NCBI GenBank assembly: GCA_902800945.1
Contig: CADCFX010000009.1
Location: 1 to 47,407 of the forward strand
Length of the DNA stretch: 47,407 nucleotides
DNA from: an uncultured Erysipelotrichaceae bacterium
GTDB taxonomy: Bacteria > Bacillota_I > Bacilli_A > RF39 > UBA660
Direction of reading: 5' to 3'
Of the stretch, positions 9,377 through 17,799 are shown in pieces. A program made the position numbers and the translations under genes. The notes below the pieces were generated by a model. It ran no database searches. It worked only from the letters and a program-made list of their open reading frames with translations, and was not told the DNA's origin. Each line of letters opens with the position of its first letter. Positions within the stretch are counted from its first letter, which is position 1.

Positions 9377-9637
9377 TGGAATATAAAAATATGGCCGGGC
9401 AATTCGGGCATAATTACCCCAAACAAAGATTGATTGCCAGAATGCGCTCGAGGCATAATTAAAATGGACAACGGAGGGTATTTGATGCTAAATGGTGGAT
9501 GGACAACCTTCGCTAATTCTGCCCCATCGATGGTCAGACAATTCGACAGATTATATAATAGGAAAATGGATTTAACAACATTTACACCAGACAAAGAAAA
9601 GGACGGAATTGAAAAAACAATAAAATATCCATTATAA
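9377..9637 (+). pseudogene. Short ORF interrupted by in-frame TGA, unknown family
   Basis: This fills the 300-base gap after the lipoprotein gene. One frame reads as continuous protein-like sequence from 9377 to the TAA at 9635-9637, apart from one TGA at 9431-9433 (between NKD and LPECARG). It may be a decayed longer gene in which a Trp codon TGG became TGA. A functional short form is also possible: the ATG at 9485 has a perfect SD (ggaggg, seven bases upstream) and would give a 50-residue protein starting MLNGGWTTFANSAP. A competing ORF at 9376 in another frame (28 residues) has no SD. Family not recognised. Confidence 0.45.
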
Positions 9638-9674
9638 AACCAAACAGATTAATATCGAGGGGGGGGAAATCTCA

Positions 9675-10151
9675 ATGACCAAACTATCAAATGTTCTTAC
9701 AATGTTACAAATATTACAAAACAAAAGAAAATATAGTATAAAAGAGCTTGCCGAAAAACTAGAAGTATCTCCTAGAATGGTAAGAAAATATAAAGATGAA
9801 TTAGAATATGCTGGTATATATATTGACACAATATATGGCCCATATGGTGGCTACGTATTAAATCAAGAAATAAAAATACCAAATACTTTTATAAAACCAG
9901 AAAGTATCAAGCCCACTAACAGAGAATACTATAACATTTTGAGCAAATGTATAAATAAACACAAAAAATGCTACATAGAATATTATTCTAAAGAGCATGA
10001 AGAAATAACAAAAAGAATTATAAGACCATATAATTTGCTAGTACTTGGCGGTGAATGGGGTGTAGCTGCATATTGTGAAAAAAAGCAAGAAATTAGACAC
10101 TTTTATCTAAACAGAATAGATGCAATCAAAGAACTAGAAGAAAACTATTAA
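9675..10151 (+). CDS. HTH-WYL transcriptional regulator (short form)
   Basis: A 158-residue DNA-binding regulator. Residues 1-55 form a DeoR/HTH_11-type winged helix (YSIKELAEKLEVSPRMVRKYKDEL). Residues 75-155 form a WYL domain, including the RPYNLLVLGGEWGVAAYCE strand pair and the terminal RHFYLNRI. WYL domains bind nucleic acid or nucleotide-like ligands in known members. The protein lacks the C-terminal WCX extension, so it is at the short end of the family. A G-rich SD (gaggggggg) lies 10 bases before the ATG. The Cof-type phosphatase gene follows 32 bases later and may be co-transcribed. Confidence 0.85.
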   Translation: MTKLSNVLTMLQILQNKRKYSIKELAEKLEVSPRMVRKYKDELEYAGIYIDTIYGPYGGYVLNQEIKIPNTFIKPESIKPTNREYYNILSKCINKHKKCYIEYYSKEHEEITKRIIRPYNLLVLGGEWGVAAYCEKKQEIRHFYLNRIDAIKELEENY

Positions 10152-10183
10152 AGAGAGTACTCACAAACAAAAAAGGAGAAAAT

Positions 10184-11002
10184 ATGACCAAATTCGATTT
10201 TCGCAAAACAAAATTAATTATACTAGATATTGACAACACAATAACGGCCTCAGACGGCGAAATAACAAAAGAAACCATAGAAACAATAAGAAAAGTAATC
10301 AACAAACACATTTCTGTCGTATTATGTACCGGCAGAGCCGCCAATTATACAATGGAAAAAAGTATAATATGCAACTCAAGCCCAATCATAATATCTGATA
10401 ATGGTGCAATAATATATAACTATAAATCTAAAATATGTATGTTTTCGAGCCCATTTCCAAACGACACACTAAATAAAATAGCAATAATCTGTAACAACAA
10501 CAAAATAGATTGCGTATTTAACACCATAAACGGAAGGTATAGGTTCTATAATAACAAGGATAATAATTATATAAGAGACATAAAACTAATTAATAACCCT
10601 AATGAAATCAAAGAAGAAGTAACCCAAATAGTAATTAATAGTCAAACCCAAAGTAATCTAATAAAATCAATCGAAGAAATATTAGCACTAGGGAATATAG
10701 AGCAGACTAATACTAACATAAACGCCCAAAAAGAGAATGGTTATTATTTCTGCGATTTTAACATTGAAGGAGTGTCAAAAGGGAGAGCAATAAAAGAATT
10801 AATGTCAAAACTAAAAATTAAAGAAGAAGAGACAATATGTTTTGGCGATTCTATGAATGACCATTCGATGATAGAGGCTAGCAAATATTTTGTCGCCTTA
10901 AAAAATGCCGACAAAGAATTAAAAACAATCGCATTCATGATTACCGAATATGACAATAACGAATCTGGTGTAGCAAAATTCATTCAGAAATACATTATTT
11001 AA
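10184..11002 (+). CDS. HAD phosphatase, Cof/type IIB subfamily
   Basis: A 272-residue cytosolic phosphatase. Motif I is LDIDNT (nucleophile and acid Asp), motif II is CTGR, and motif IV is CFGDSMNDHSMI near residues 220-232. The long C2B cap between motifs II and III (around residues 80-190) places it in the Cof subfamily, which acts on sugar phosphates, nucleotides or FMN precursors. The substrate cannot be read from sequence. SD aaaggag lies six bases before the ATG. It follows the WYL regulator and is probably in the same transcript. Confidence 0.9.
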   Translation: MTKFDFRKTKLIILDIDNTITASDGEITKETIETIRKVINKHISVVLCTGRAANYTMEKSIICNSSPIIISDNGAIIYNYKSKICMFSSPFPNDTLNKIAIICNNNKIDCVFNTINGRYRFYNNKDNNYIRDIKLINNPNEIKEEVTQIVINSQTQSNLIKSIEEILALGNIEQTNTNINAQKENGYYFCDFNIEGVSKGRAIKELMSKLKIKEEETICFGDSMNDHSMIEASKYFVALKNADKELKTIAFMITEYDNNESGVAKFIQKYII

Positions 11003-11120
11003 AATAACAAACATTAGATATTTGTATTCAAGAATATAAAAAATGATACATTTGGCTACTTGAAAGAACAATTGGTTTTGGTAAAATATAATAAATATCA
11101 TTAGGGAAGAGGAATGCATA

Positions 11121-11659
11121 ATGAATATATATGACTTAAAAGTAAGAAAAAGAGACGGGGAAGAACTTGATTTATCAACATTAAAGGAAAAGTCACGTTA
11201 GTTGTAAATACAGCAACAGGCTGCGGTTTTACCCCTCAATACGAAGCGATAGAAAAACTATACGAAAAATATCATGATCAAGGTTTAGAAATTTTAGATT
11301 TTCCATGCAACCAGTTTGGGCATCAAGCACCTGGGGACAACGACGAAATCCACCAATTTTGTATAGCTAAGTATAACACCCAGTTTGATCAATTGGCCAA
11401 AATAGAAGTAAATGGTGAAAACGAAAGCCCAGTATATGCAATTTTAAAAGAACAACAACCTAAAGAAGAAATAAAAGGTCTAAAAAATAAAATGGCTATG
11501 AAAGCAATTCAAAAAATAAGTACAACATGTAAAAAAGATGGAGACATAGTTTGGAACTTTACAAAATTTCTTGTTAATAAAGAAGGAAATGCTATTAAGA
11601 GATATGATCCAACTTTTAATCCCAGCGATATTGAAAACGATATAAAAGAGCTATTATAA
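11121..11659 (+). pseudogene. Glutathione/thiol peroxidase broken by a one-base deletion
   Basis: The first 23 codons (MNIYDLKVRKRDGEELDLST..) are in one frame, which hits TAG at 11199-11201. The rest of the protein continues in the next frame, with the active-site region NTATGCGFTPQY (Cys form), then DFPCNQFGHQAPG and the WNFTKFLV motif with its catalytic Trp and Asn. Restoring one base near 11187 (gga aaa gtc in place of gaa aag tca) rebuilds the usual KGKVTLVVNT sequence. The mature protein would be about 180 residues, normal for bacterial GPx that reduces peroxides with thioredoxin. An internal start could at best make an inactive fragment, such as 11393-11659. Confidence 0.88.
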
Positions 11660-11684
11660 ATACATTATAAAAAATGGTTGAATT

Positions 11685-11712
11685 AGAGCAGAACCCAAAA
11701 CTGCTCTTTTTA
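11685..11712 (+). terminator. Rho-independent terminator after the peroxidase gene
   Basis: Seven-base stem agagcag/ctgctct, nine-base loop and a T tail. The next promoter follows at once. Confidence 0.75.
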
Positions 11713-11721
11713 TGTTATAAT
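11713..11721 (+). promoter_or_regulatory. Extended -10 promoter of pepD
   Basis: TGtTATAAT lies 18 bases before the ATG at 11739, directly after the terminator of the upstream gene. Confidence 0.6.
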
Positions 11722-11738
11722 AATGTTAGGTGAAAAAC

Positions 11739-13049
11739 ATGAGAGATATTTTAGTCAATAATTTCCTTCAAATATCTAAAATTCCTAGAGGATCTGGCAA
11801 TGAAAAAGGCATTTCCGACTATTTTGTACAAATAGCAAAAAAGCATGGCTTATACTACTATCAAGACGAAAACTATAACGTTTTAATTAAAAAGCCCGGC
11901 AGCATCAAAGGGGAGCCAATCGCATTTCAAGCACATTTGGACATGGTGTGCGCTAAAAAAGAAGATAGTAAACACGATTTCACAAAAGATGGCATAGATG
12001 TTATTATTGATGGTAACAAAGTATACGCAAAAGACACAACTTTAGGGGCTGATCAAGGTGTGGGGCTTTCACTAATGCTCGCTCTTATCGAAGACAAAGA
12101 CATAAAACTTCCAGATCTAGAGTTTTTGTTTACAGTAGAAGAAGAAACAACATATAAGGGAGCTATTACTTTTCCTTACAGTAAAGTAACTAGTAAAAAA
12201 ATGATAAACCTCGACTATTGTTTAGATGATGCTATCGTAATTGGATCGGCTGGAGACGAAGTCAACGAATATATTTATGAAGGGACAATTGAAGAGAATG
12301 AACTACCTTCTTACAAAATAACCATAGACGGGATTCCTGGAGGAAACTCAGGCGAAAAAATAGAAGAATCCGCTAATAACGCAATTACAATCATGGCCAA
12401 AATGTTAGAAGACAAAGGCATATACATATCCAGTATAAATGGTGGCACATACGAAAATGATATAGCTACAAGCTGCGAAGCTATAATAAAGAGCGCCCAA
12501 GATATAAATGAACTATTTAGCAAATATAGTTGTAAAATCGAAGAGACAGAGTATAAAAAATCATTTTCCAAAGATGATTCCAATAAAATCATTAAAGGAA
12601 TATTAAAACTAAAAAATGGTTATATAACAAAGACTTCATCAGGAAACACAGGGATAATTAAAACAAAAGATAATCTCATTACAATAACTCATTTATATAG
12701 AAGCAGCGAAAAAGAAGAATTGGAAAACTTTTCTAAAAACAAAGAAATCGGCAATAATTATAAAACAAATATGTTGTATAAAGACAGCATATGGAAGCTA
12801 AACGATGATTCAAAACTGTTTCAAATATACAAAGAAACATATCATGATTTGTTCAACGAAAAGCCAAAAGAAATAACAGCCCAGGGAGGCTTAGAAATAG
12901 CCTCGATTCAAAAAAGGATACCGGGTCTTGATATTATCTCTCTTGGTGCAAACATGGAAAACATACACACTGTTGAGGAAATAACATACATTGATTCCTG
13001 GGAAAAGATATATAGCATATTGCTTGAAATTATAAGCAGAATATTATAA
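11739..13049 (+). CDS. pepD: Aminoacyl-histidine dipeptidase (Xaa-His dipeptidase, M20 family)
   Basis: A 436-residue cytosolic metallopeptidase that cleaves dipeptides such as carnosine-like Xaa-His. M20 landmarks are present: QAHLDMVCAK (zinc ligand His and catalytic Asp), LGADQGVG (bridging Asp; relatives have GADNGI), and TVEEET (catalytic and ligand Glu pair). The PepD-type GIPGGNSGEKI lid motif and the late GGLEIASI also fit. It is a little shorter than the roughly 485-residue E. coli enzyme. The ATG at 11739 is chosen over the GTG at 11730, because that GTG lies inside the SD ttaggtg. Confidence 0.9.
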   Translation: MRDILVNNFLQISKIPRGSGNEKGISDYFVQIAKKHGLYYYQDENYNVLIKKPGSIKGEPIAFQAHLDMVCAKKEDSKHDFTKDGIDVIIDGNKVYAKDTTLGADQGVGLSLMLALIEDKDIKLPDLEFLFTVEEETTYKGAITFPYSKVTSKKMINLDYCLDDAIVIGSAGDEVNEYIYEGTIEENELPSYKITIDGIPGGNSGEKIEESANNAITIMAKMLEDKGIYISSINGGTYENDIATSCEAIIKSAQDINELFSKYSCKIEETEYKKSFSKDDSNKIIKGILKLKNGYITKTSSGNTGIIKTKDNLITITHLYRSSEKEELENFSKNKEIGNNYKTNMLYKDSIWKLNDDSKLFQIYKETYHDLFNEKPKEITAQGGLEIASIQKRIPGLDIISLGANMENIHTVEEITYIDSWEKIYSILLEIISRIL

Positions 13050-13156
13050 AAGAGTAGAATTTAATAATAAGTTCAAGAAAATATATGCTTTTGTAGACAA
13101 TTATTTACAAGAAAGCATAAAAAAAGATAATATAAGTCAATAAAAGGAGGTAAAAA

Positions 13157-14059
13157 ATGCTAATAGTTTCCAAAAAAGAAAACGAAGTATTGAAATCCAT
13201 CAAATACCTACTAGCTCAAGAAAGGCTGGACTATCATACTTCTCCAAATTATAAAAGCAACAAACAAGATATTGTGATAATTATAAGTAGTGACCCCAAA
13301 GATATACCACGTCAAAGTAACGGAAGAGTAATGTTCATTACAGATAAACCGGTTAATATTAAAAACTGCCCGTACAAATGTAATGCTATAATTAGTAAAC
13401 TAGTAAATGATAATAAAAAATATACTAGCGCTCAAGAAGAGTATTTATTTCGTGAAGGAATCTATAGCATAATTAATGAAATAATTCTCGATTTTATTAG
13501 TGGTAAAACTCTCGACAAAATAATATATGATACGAGTAGTTGCAAATTACAACCAAATAACTGGGTGTTTGGTTTTGACTCTAGCGCTGAAACGTACGCC
13601 TGGCTTTCAAAGAAAAACAAAATTTTCGACAAAGAAAGAAAAGCCATAGAAACAGCAAGTGACGTTATATATAACGATAGTGACAAAGAAATTAATTACT
13701 TATCGGAATACATTTCCTTAATTGAGAGAGGAATGAAGACAAAAATAATTTTTGCAGGAACAGAAAAAGATTTAGAAATAAAAAGGAAAAACTGGTTTTT
13801 TGATATTTTACTGAAAAAAGCTGGAGACAATGTCAAAGTATATTTCTGCGATGTGAAAAAACTTGAAGAAAAAGAACCGAAACTACTAAAAATAATAGGA
13901 GACGGTATCGTAATATATGATGATTGTGTATATAAAGACGACTTCTCCTCTGGCTTTTGTTTTGGATGCATAGATTGCAAAAAAGAATCAATAAAAAAAT
14001 ATAATGATATGTATGATTATCTGTTAGATAAGCACTGCATTTTAGTAAGTGGGAAGTGA
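13157..14059 (+). CDS. Unknown protein, possible PLD-like C-terminal domain
   Basis: A 300-residue soluble protein. The N-terminal 60 residues read like an alpha/beta response-regulator-like or Rossmann-like fold (strand DIVIIISSD, then RVMFITD). The C-terminal half (KTKIIFAGTEKDLE, VKVYFCDVKKLEE, DGIVIYDDCVY) has the strand order of the degenerate phospholipase-D-like domains found in some regulators. That match is weak. The CIDCKK and NCPYKC cysteines show no clear metal pattern. It has a strong SD (aaaggagg). Its TGA stop lies within the SD region of the SDR gene, so the two genes are translationally close. Confidence 0.7.
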   Translation: MLIVSKKENEVLKSIKYLLAQERLDYHTSPNYKSNKQDIVIIISSDPKDIPRQSNGRVMFITDKPVNIKNCPYKCNAIISKLVNDNKKYTSAQEEYLFREGIYSIINEIILDFISGKTLDKIIYDTSSCKLQPNNWVFGFDSSAETYAWLSKKNKIFDKERKAIETASDVIYNDSDKEINYLSEYISLIERGMKTKIIFAGTEKDLEIKRKNWFFDILLKKAGDNVKVYFCDVKKLEEKEPKLLKIIGDGIVIYDDCVYKDDFSSGFCFGCIDCKKESIKKYNDMYDYLLDKHCILVSGK

Positions 14060-14063
14060 TACC

Positions 14064-14804
14064 ATGCAAGAATTTAAAGATAAAGTTGTTCTAGTAACAG
14101 GTTCTTCTCGAGGGATAGGAAGGAGCACCGCTATCGCTTTTGCCAAAGAAGGAGCAAATGTAATTATTAATTATAAAAGTAACGATATCGATGCTAGCAT
14201 CGCATATGATGTAGTCTCTTCATACGGAAACAAATGCCTGTGTATAAAAGCTGATGTTAGCAACGAAAAGGCCGTTATAGGAATGTTAGATACGATTATA
14301 AAAGAGTATGGTAAAATCGACATCTTAGTAAACAATGCTGGAATTGCTCTAGATGCAGAATTTGAAGATAAAACGACGAGCATTTGGAAGAAAACCTTAA
14401 GCACAAATGTGTTAGGCCCTTTCTTGACCTCGAAGTATATTGGTAAAATAATGATGGAACAAAAATATGGGAAAATAATAAACATTTCCTCAACTAATGG
14501 CATTAATACAACCTACCCTTACAGTGTTGATTATGACGCGTCTAAAGCGGCGCTTATAAACTTAACAAAAAATTTAGCAATTCAATTCGCCCCCTATGTA
14601 AACGTAAATTCCGTAGCTCCCGGATGGGTAGATACTCCAATGAATGCGGAATTATCAAAGTCTTATCTAAGAGAAGAAAAAGAAAAAATCTTGTTAAAAA
14701 GATTTGCTGAACCAGAAGAAATAGCAAATGTTGTATTATTTCTCGCAAGCGATAAATCAAAATACATTACTAGCGAAATAATAACTGTTAGTGGTGGTTT
14801 ATAG
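14064..14804 (+). CDS. Short-chain dehydrogenase/reductase, FabG-like
   Basis: A 246-residue NAD(P)-dependent oxidoreductase. The cofactor loop is VTGSSRGIGRS, with NNAGIA in the core. The catalytic Ser lies in NISSTNG, and the YDASK motif supplies catalytic Tyr and Lys. The C-terminal VAPGWVDT is also typical. Best resemblance is to 3-oxoacyl-ACP reductase (FabG), but no fatty-acid genes are adjacent, so another keto substrate is equally possible. The ATG at 14064 has its SD (gggaag) inside the end of the upstream gene. A strong terminator follows. Confidence 0.88.
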   Translation: MQEFKDKVVLVTGSSRGIGRSTAIAFAKEGANVIINYKSNDIDASIAYDVVSSYGNKCLCIKADVSNEKAVIGMLDTIIKEYGKIDILVNNAGIALDAEFEDKTTSIWKKTLSTNVLGPFLTSKYIGKIMMEQKYGKIINISSTNGINTTYPYSVDYDASKAALINLTKNLAIQFAPYVNVNSVAPGWVDTPMNAELSKSYLREEKEKILLKRFAEPEEIANVVLFLASDKSKYITSEIITVSGGL

Positions 14805-14808
14805 AATA

Positions 14809-14837
14809 AAAAATATCTTATTACATAAGATATTTTT
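14809..14837 (+). terminator. Terminator between the SDR gene and the convergent GNAT gene
   Basis: A 13-base inverted repeat (aaaaatatcttat / ataagatattttt) with a three-base loop. The A and T runs on both sides let it work in both directions, which suits the convergent gene pair. Confidence 0.8.
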
Positions 14838-14865
14838 ATTTACAGTATTAATAAAATAACAAGCA

Positions 14866-15717
14866 CTATTTAATTACAAGCTGATTACCGGGATTTTTAT
14901 CAGTTTTATTTTGTGCAACCTCAAAAGACCTAAGGAGTTCTCTCGTCTCACCTTCGATTGGTATGTAATCCAGCCTTTTAAAACCGCGCCCCAACCAAGT
15001 GTTTATCGGGAATCCTTTTCCGTCATCGTAAGTAATTCCTTCAATAATATTAATTCCATTCATAAGAGCCCAGCAAACCATTGCCCCAAGCAAAGAAGAG
15101 CCAATCCCTAACTTTTGATACTCGGGTTTAACAAATATCTCTCCATCAAATAAATGTCCGCCACCATAAAAACATTTAAGTCGACATCCGAAGAAACCTA
15201 AAGGAATCAGTTCTTCTTTTTCGTTATATCCGATAGCTACAAGGAAATATTTGCCTCTAGACTTATCAGCGGCATCATCAGCTCTCATCCTATATTGGAA
15301 AAAATCGGATCCACAAAGATCAAAATTCACCGGATCGCAAGCATTATACCATAAATTGCACATCATTTCAGTAGCTTGTCTTGGAGTCCAAGGCTCACCT
15401 AATTTCGCATAATACTCGCTATAGGAATCGGCAAAGCTAGGTATAAAGCTAGAAGCAAAAGAGCCATAGGCCACAGAACTGCTTTCTCCGCCACATACGA
15501 AAGTAATTGGAACAGGCGGAATAAACAGCTTCGAATCATTTTCTAATGTAACACATCTAGTTTCCCCGAAACCAACGCAAGAAGCAGCTTTGCCAAAAGG
15601 GAAAAGATGAAGATGTTTAGAAATTATCTCATAATCTCTAGCCGAAGGAGCATGTTTAAAAGACGAGCAATAATAAAAACGGTAAAAATTGTTTTGACCA
15701 GTGTTATTATCTGACAT
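14866..15717 (-). CDS. GNAT N-acetyltransferase with extended N-terminus
   Basis: A 283-residue protein on the minus strand. The C-terminal half holds the GNAT fold: the acetyl-CoA loop is QKLGIGSSLL after the strand GEIFVKPEY, and the late segment NTWLGRGFKRLDY is the usual GNAT ending. The N-terminal 110 residues are Ser- and aromatic-rich and not recognised. They may set acceptor choice. The ATG at 15717 is chosen because the SD aagaggtgat lies just upstream; an upstream ATG would overlap the SD. It is the only minus-strand gene in the first 28 kb, with its own consensus promoter, and its base composition is slightly less AT-rich than its neighbours. Confidence 0.85.
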   Translation of the reverse strand: MSDNNTGQNNFYRFYYCSSFKHAPSARDYEIISKHLHLFPFGKAASCVGFGETRCVTLENDSKLFIPPVPITFVCGGESSSVAYGSFASSFIPSFADSYSEYYAKLGEPWTPRQATEMMCNLWYNACDPVNFDLCGSDFFQYRMRADDAADKSRGKYFLVAIGYNEKEELIPLGFFGCRLKCFYGGGHLFDGEIFVKPEYQKLGIGSSLLGAMVCWALMNGINIIEGITYDDGKGFPINTWLGRGFKRLDYIPIEGETRELLRSFEVAQNKTDKNPGNQLVIK

Positions 15718-15738
15718 AAAAATCACCTCTTTCGCAAG

Positions 15739-15768
15739 ATGATAAGGCAAAAGCATTCATATTGTCAA
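15739..15768 (-). promoter_or_regulatory. Consensus promoter of the GNAT gene
   Basis: On the minus strand, TTGACA (15763-15768) is followed by an 18-base spacer and TATCAT (15739-15744). The SD lies just downstream. Confidence 0.75.
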
Positions 15769-15888
15769 GTTTTAAAATCAAAACATTCAATACATTAAAT
15801 ACTGGCAATCGCATAAAGAATAAACTTTTATGATGTGACATAAATAATTCCTATAAATATACTAAACTATTTTTAAGGAAGTGTAAAA

Positions 15889-16476
15889 ATGAAAGAAATA
15901 GAAGTAGAAGTAGCGTTTGATAATTCAAAAGAAGAAGTAATAAGAATCTTATCAAAATATGAATATATTGGTGAAAAAGAAATATATGATACTTATTATT
16001 ACGATCCCCAAAGACCAAATTTAAAACCAGAGGAAGACCTAAGGCTTAATGAAACATTTAGAGTTAGAAAAACAGACTCATCTAGTTATATAACATATAA
16101 AAAGCAGCATTTTAAAGGAAAACTATGGATTTATTCCGATGAATACGAAACTAGTATTGGCGATGCAGACACAATAAAAAAAGTAATATCGTTGCTTGGG
16201 CTAAAACCACTAATAGAGGTTCATAACAAAAGGAAGATATACAAACATAAAAACTTTGAAATAGAATTGGAGGAAATAGATGGTTTAGGTCTATTTATAG
16301 AAGTAGAAAAAATGAGTAGAAGCGACAACGAAATGAGAGAAAAAGAAAAAATAAGAGAATTCATAAGAGGTTTAGAACTAAAAAATGTAAGAGAACTTAA
16401 CATAGGTAAAAATCAGTATCTACTAAGTAAAAAAATGGGTAAAAAAATTAATCTATATAACGATACTAAATACTAA
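15889..16476 (+). CDS. CYTH domain protein (class IV adenylate cyclase / triphosphatase-like)
   Basis: A 195-residue protein covering one CYTH (triphosphate tunnel) domain. Family landmarks are the alternating-Glu first strand (EIEVEV), the YYDPQ...LRLNETFRVRK segment, SYITYKKQ and the acidic strand pair IELEEIDGLGLFIEVE. These line a tunnel that binds triphosphates with metal. The canonical first-strand motif ExExK is altered: Lys is replaced by Glu or Val depending on alignment, so activity is uncertain. Members make cAMP or hydrolyse inorganic or thiamine triphosphate. The nucleotidyltransferase gene follows, but a terminator separates them. Confidence 0.85.
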   Translation: MKEIEVEVAFDNSKEEVIRILSKYEYIGEKEIYDTYYYDPQRPNLKPEEDLRLNETFRVRKTDSSSYITYKKQHFKGKLWIYSDEYETSIGDADTIKKVISLLGLKPLIEVHNKRKIYKHKNFEIELEEIDGLGLFIEVEKMSRSDNEMREKEKIREFIRGLELKNVRELNIGKNQYLLSKKMGKKINLYNDTKY

Positions 16477-16505
16477 TTACTATAAATATAAATATGCAGA
16501 AGAAA

Positions 16506-16526
16506 AACTAGACTAATAGTCTAGTT
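16506..16526 (+). terminator. CTAG-type terminator
   Basis: Nine-base stem aactagact/agtctagtt with a three-base loop. The T tract after it is weak (gtattat), so termination may be partial. Confidence 0.55.
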
Positions 16527-16560
16527 GTATTATATAATTACCTACGAGGCGAAAAAAAGT

Positions 16561-17631
16561 ATGGTATCAATCGATAATAAAGTTAAAAATATTATTATCC
16601 ATAGAATAAAAGAAATTCTTGGTAAAGAAAACGTTTTAAGTATAGTTCTTTATGGAAGTAGAGTAACAGGATGTAACCATCCAAATTCAGATTACGATGT
16701 ATACGTAATAACCCAAAATAACGAAAAATATTTTGGTAGAGTTACAGATCCCGAACTAGTAATAGATTATCATACAGAAAACATCACCAATATAAATTCG
16801 CTCTCGGTAGAAGATGTTATAAGAAATCGCGATAGAACCATGTTTTCAATCCTAACTAGCGGAATAGTCATATATGCCCAGCCAGAAGCAATGAGTTTGG
16901 AACTATTAAGTGAAAATATAATCTGTTCCTCTCTCAGCAATCCAACAAAAAGAAGAGACCCAAAAAGCAGCACTAATTCCAAATATAATTGCCTAAGATG
17001 GCTAGATTTCTATAGAACTATAGAATCTAACGAGCCTGGCCTTAAAGCATGCTCTTATTATAACTTAATAGAAGCAATAAGAAGGTATGATTCTGATAAA
17101 AATAGCTATGACTTAATCCCAACTTTTAAGTTTTTTGATCTAATGAATAATGTCCAAAAGAGAAAAAACTATGGAATAAGCCGGATTCCAAGCTCACAAT
17201 ATGTAAGTAACTTAGCCAACGCAATAAAAAACAAAGACATTAGAGAACCTTATTTCAGTGGTATTTTAGATATATATGAAGAACCAGAAGAAAAACTGCA
17301 ACAAACTAGTACAGACGATGAAATAAAACAAAAAATAGTTATAATTAAAAACAGTATAGAAAGAGTGAGGACTGTACGAAACCAATACTATTATACTTTT
17401 TATTATTATGTACTATTAGAGAAAATTAGACATTTGTACTCATTGGTTGGAAATGTAGAAGCAGACAGTCTAGAAGAATTTATAAATAAAAATGCCCCTA
17501 TCAGAGATCTCATAACAAATAGCGTTATAACCCCAGAATTGGCTAGCCTTGAAGAAATACTGTTTAGAATCAATCAGAAACATAAAATAGATTTTGATAA
17601 TTATCAAATCCGAATAAAAAGGGCGAGATAA
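16561..17631 (+). CDS. MNT-type nucleotidyltransferase domain protein
   Basis: A 356-residue protein. The N-terminal 110 residues hold a polymerase-beta-like nucleotidyltransferase domain: LYGSRVTG is the GS motif and NSDYDVYVIT carries the two metal-binding Asp. The remainder is helical (CLRWLDFYRTIE, NLIEAIRRYD, FYYYVLLEKIRHLY) and resembles substrate-binding or HEPN-like helical parts, with no recognised catalytic motif. It may transfer a nucleotide to a protein, a drug or a small molecule. The ATG at 16561 is chosen by the SD gaggcg. An upstream TTG lies inside the preceding terminator. It is one of several nucleotide-handling genes in this block. Confidence 0.85.
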   Translation: MVSIDNKVKNIIIHRIKEILGKENVLSIVLYGSRVTGCNHPNSDYDVYVITQNNEKYFGRVTDPELVIDYHTENITNINSLSVEDVIRNRDRTMFSILTSGIVIYAQPEAMSLELLSENIICSSLSNPTKRRDPKSSTNSKYNCLRWLDFYRTIESNEPGLKACSYYNLIEAIRRYDSDKNSYDLIPTFKFFDLMNNVQKRKNYGISRIPSSQYVSNLANAIKNKDIREPYFSGILDIYEEPEEKLQQTSTDDEIKQKIVIIKNSIERVRTVRNQYYYTFYYYVLLEKIRHLYSLVGNVEADSLEEFINKNAPIRDLITNSVITPELASLEEILFRINQKHKIDFDNYQIRIKRAR

Positions 17632-17663
17632 AAAAGACTAAGAGTTCACTCTTGGTCTTTTTT
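17631..17663 (+). terminator. Rho-independent terminator
   Basis: A 14-base stem with one G-U pair (aaaaagactaagag / ctcttggtcttttt), loop ttca and a T run, starting at the stop codon of the nucleotidyltransferase gene. Confidence 0.85.
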
Positions 17664-17799
17664 TAATAATAGTTTTAACAACGATGTTTCATGAGGGATG
17701 CTAAAGCCAGAACCGATAAAATATACAAATCCAAGTATAATAAAAGAATAAGTGAAAAAAAGAGATATTTGTGCAATAATAAAGAAAAGGAGGAATTTA

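Noticed and set aside
9431..9433. Alternative genetic code with TGA as Trp
   Set aside because: TGA ends genes at 14059, 18483, 31732 and 45481, three of them within start-stop overlaps of a following gene; Trp is TGG throughout.
11183..11201. Programmed -1 frameshift in the peroxidase gene
   Set aside because: The site ggaaaag is not a canonical slippery heptamer and no downstream stem is evident; peroxidases do not use frameshifting. A deletion is simpler.
13086..13121. Hairpin tatgctttt...aagaaagcata as a terminator of pepD
   Set aside because: The stem has a bulge and is followed by A rather than T, so termination on the plus strand is doubtful; not listed as a feature.
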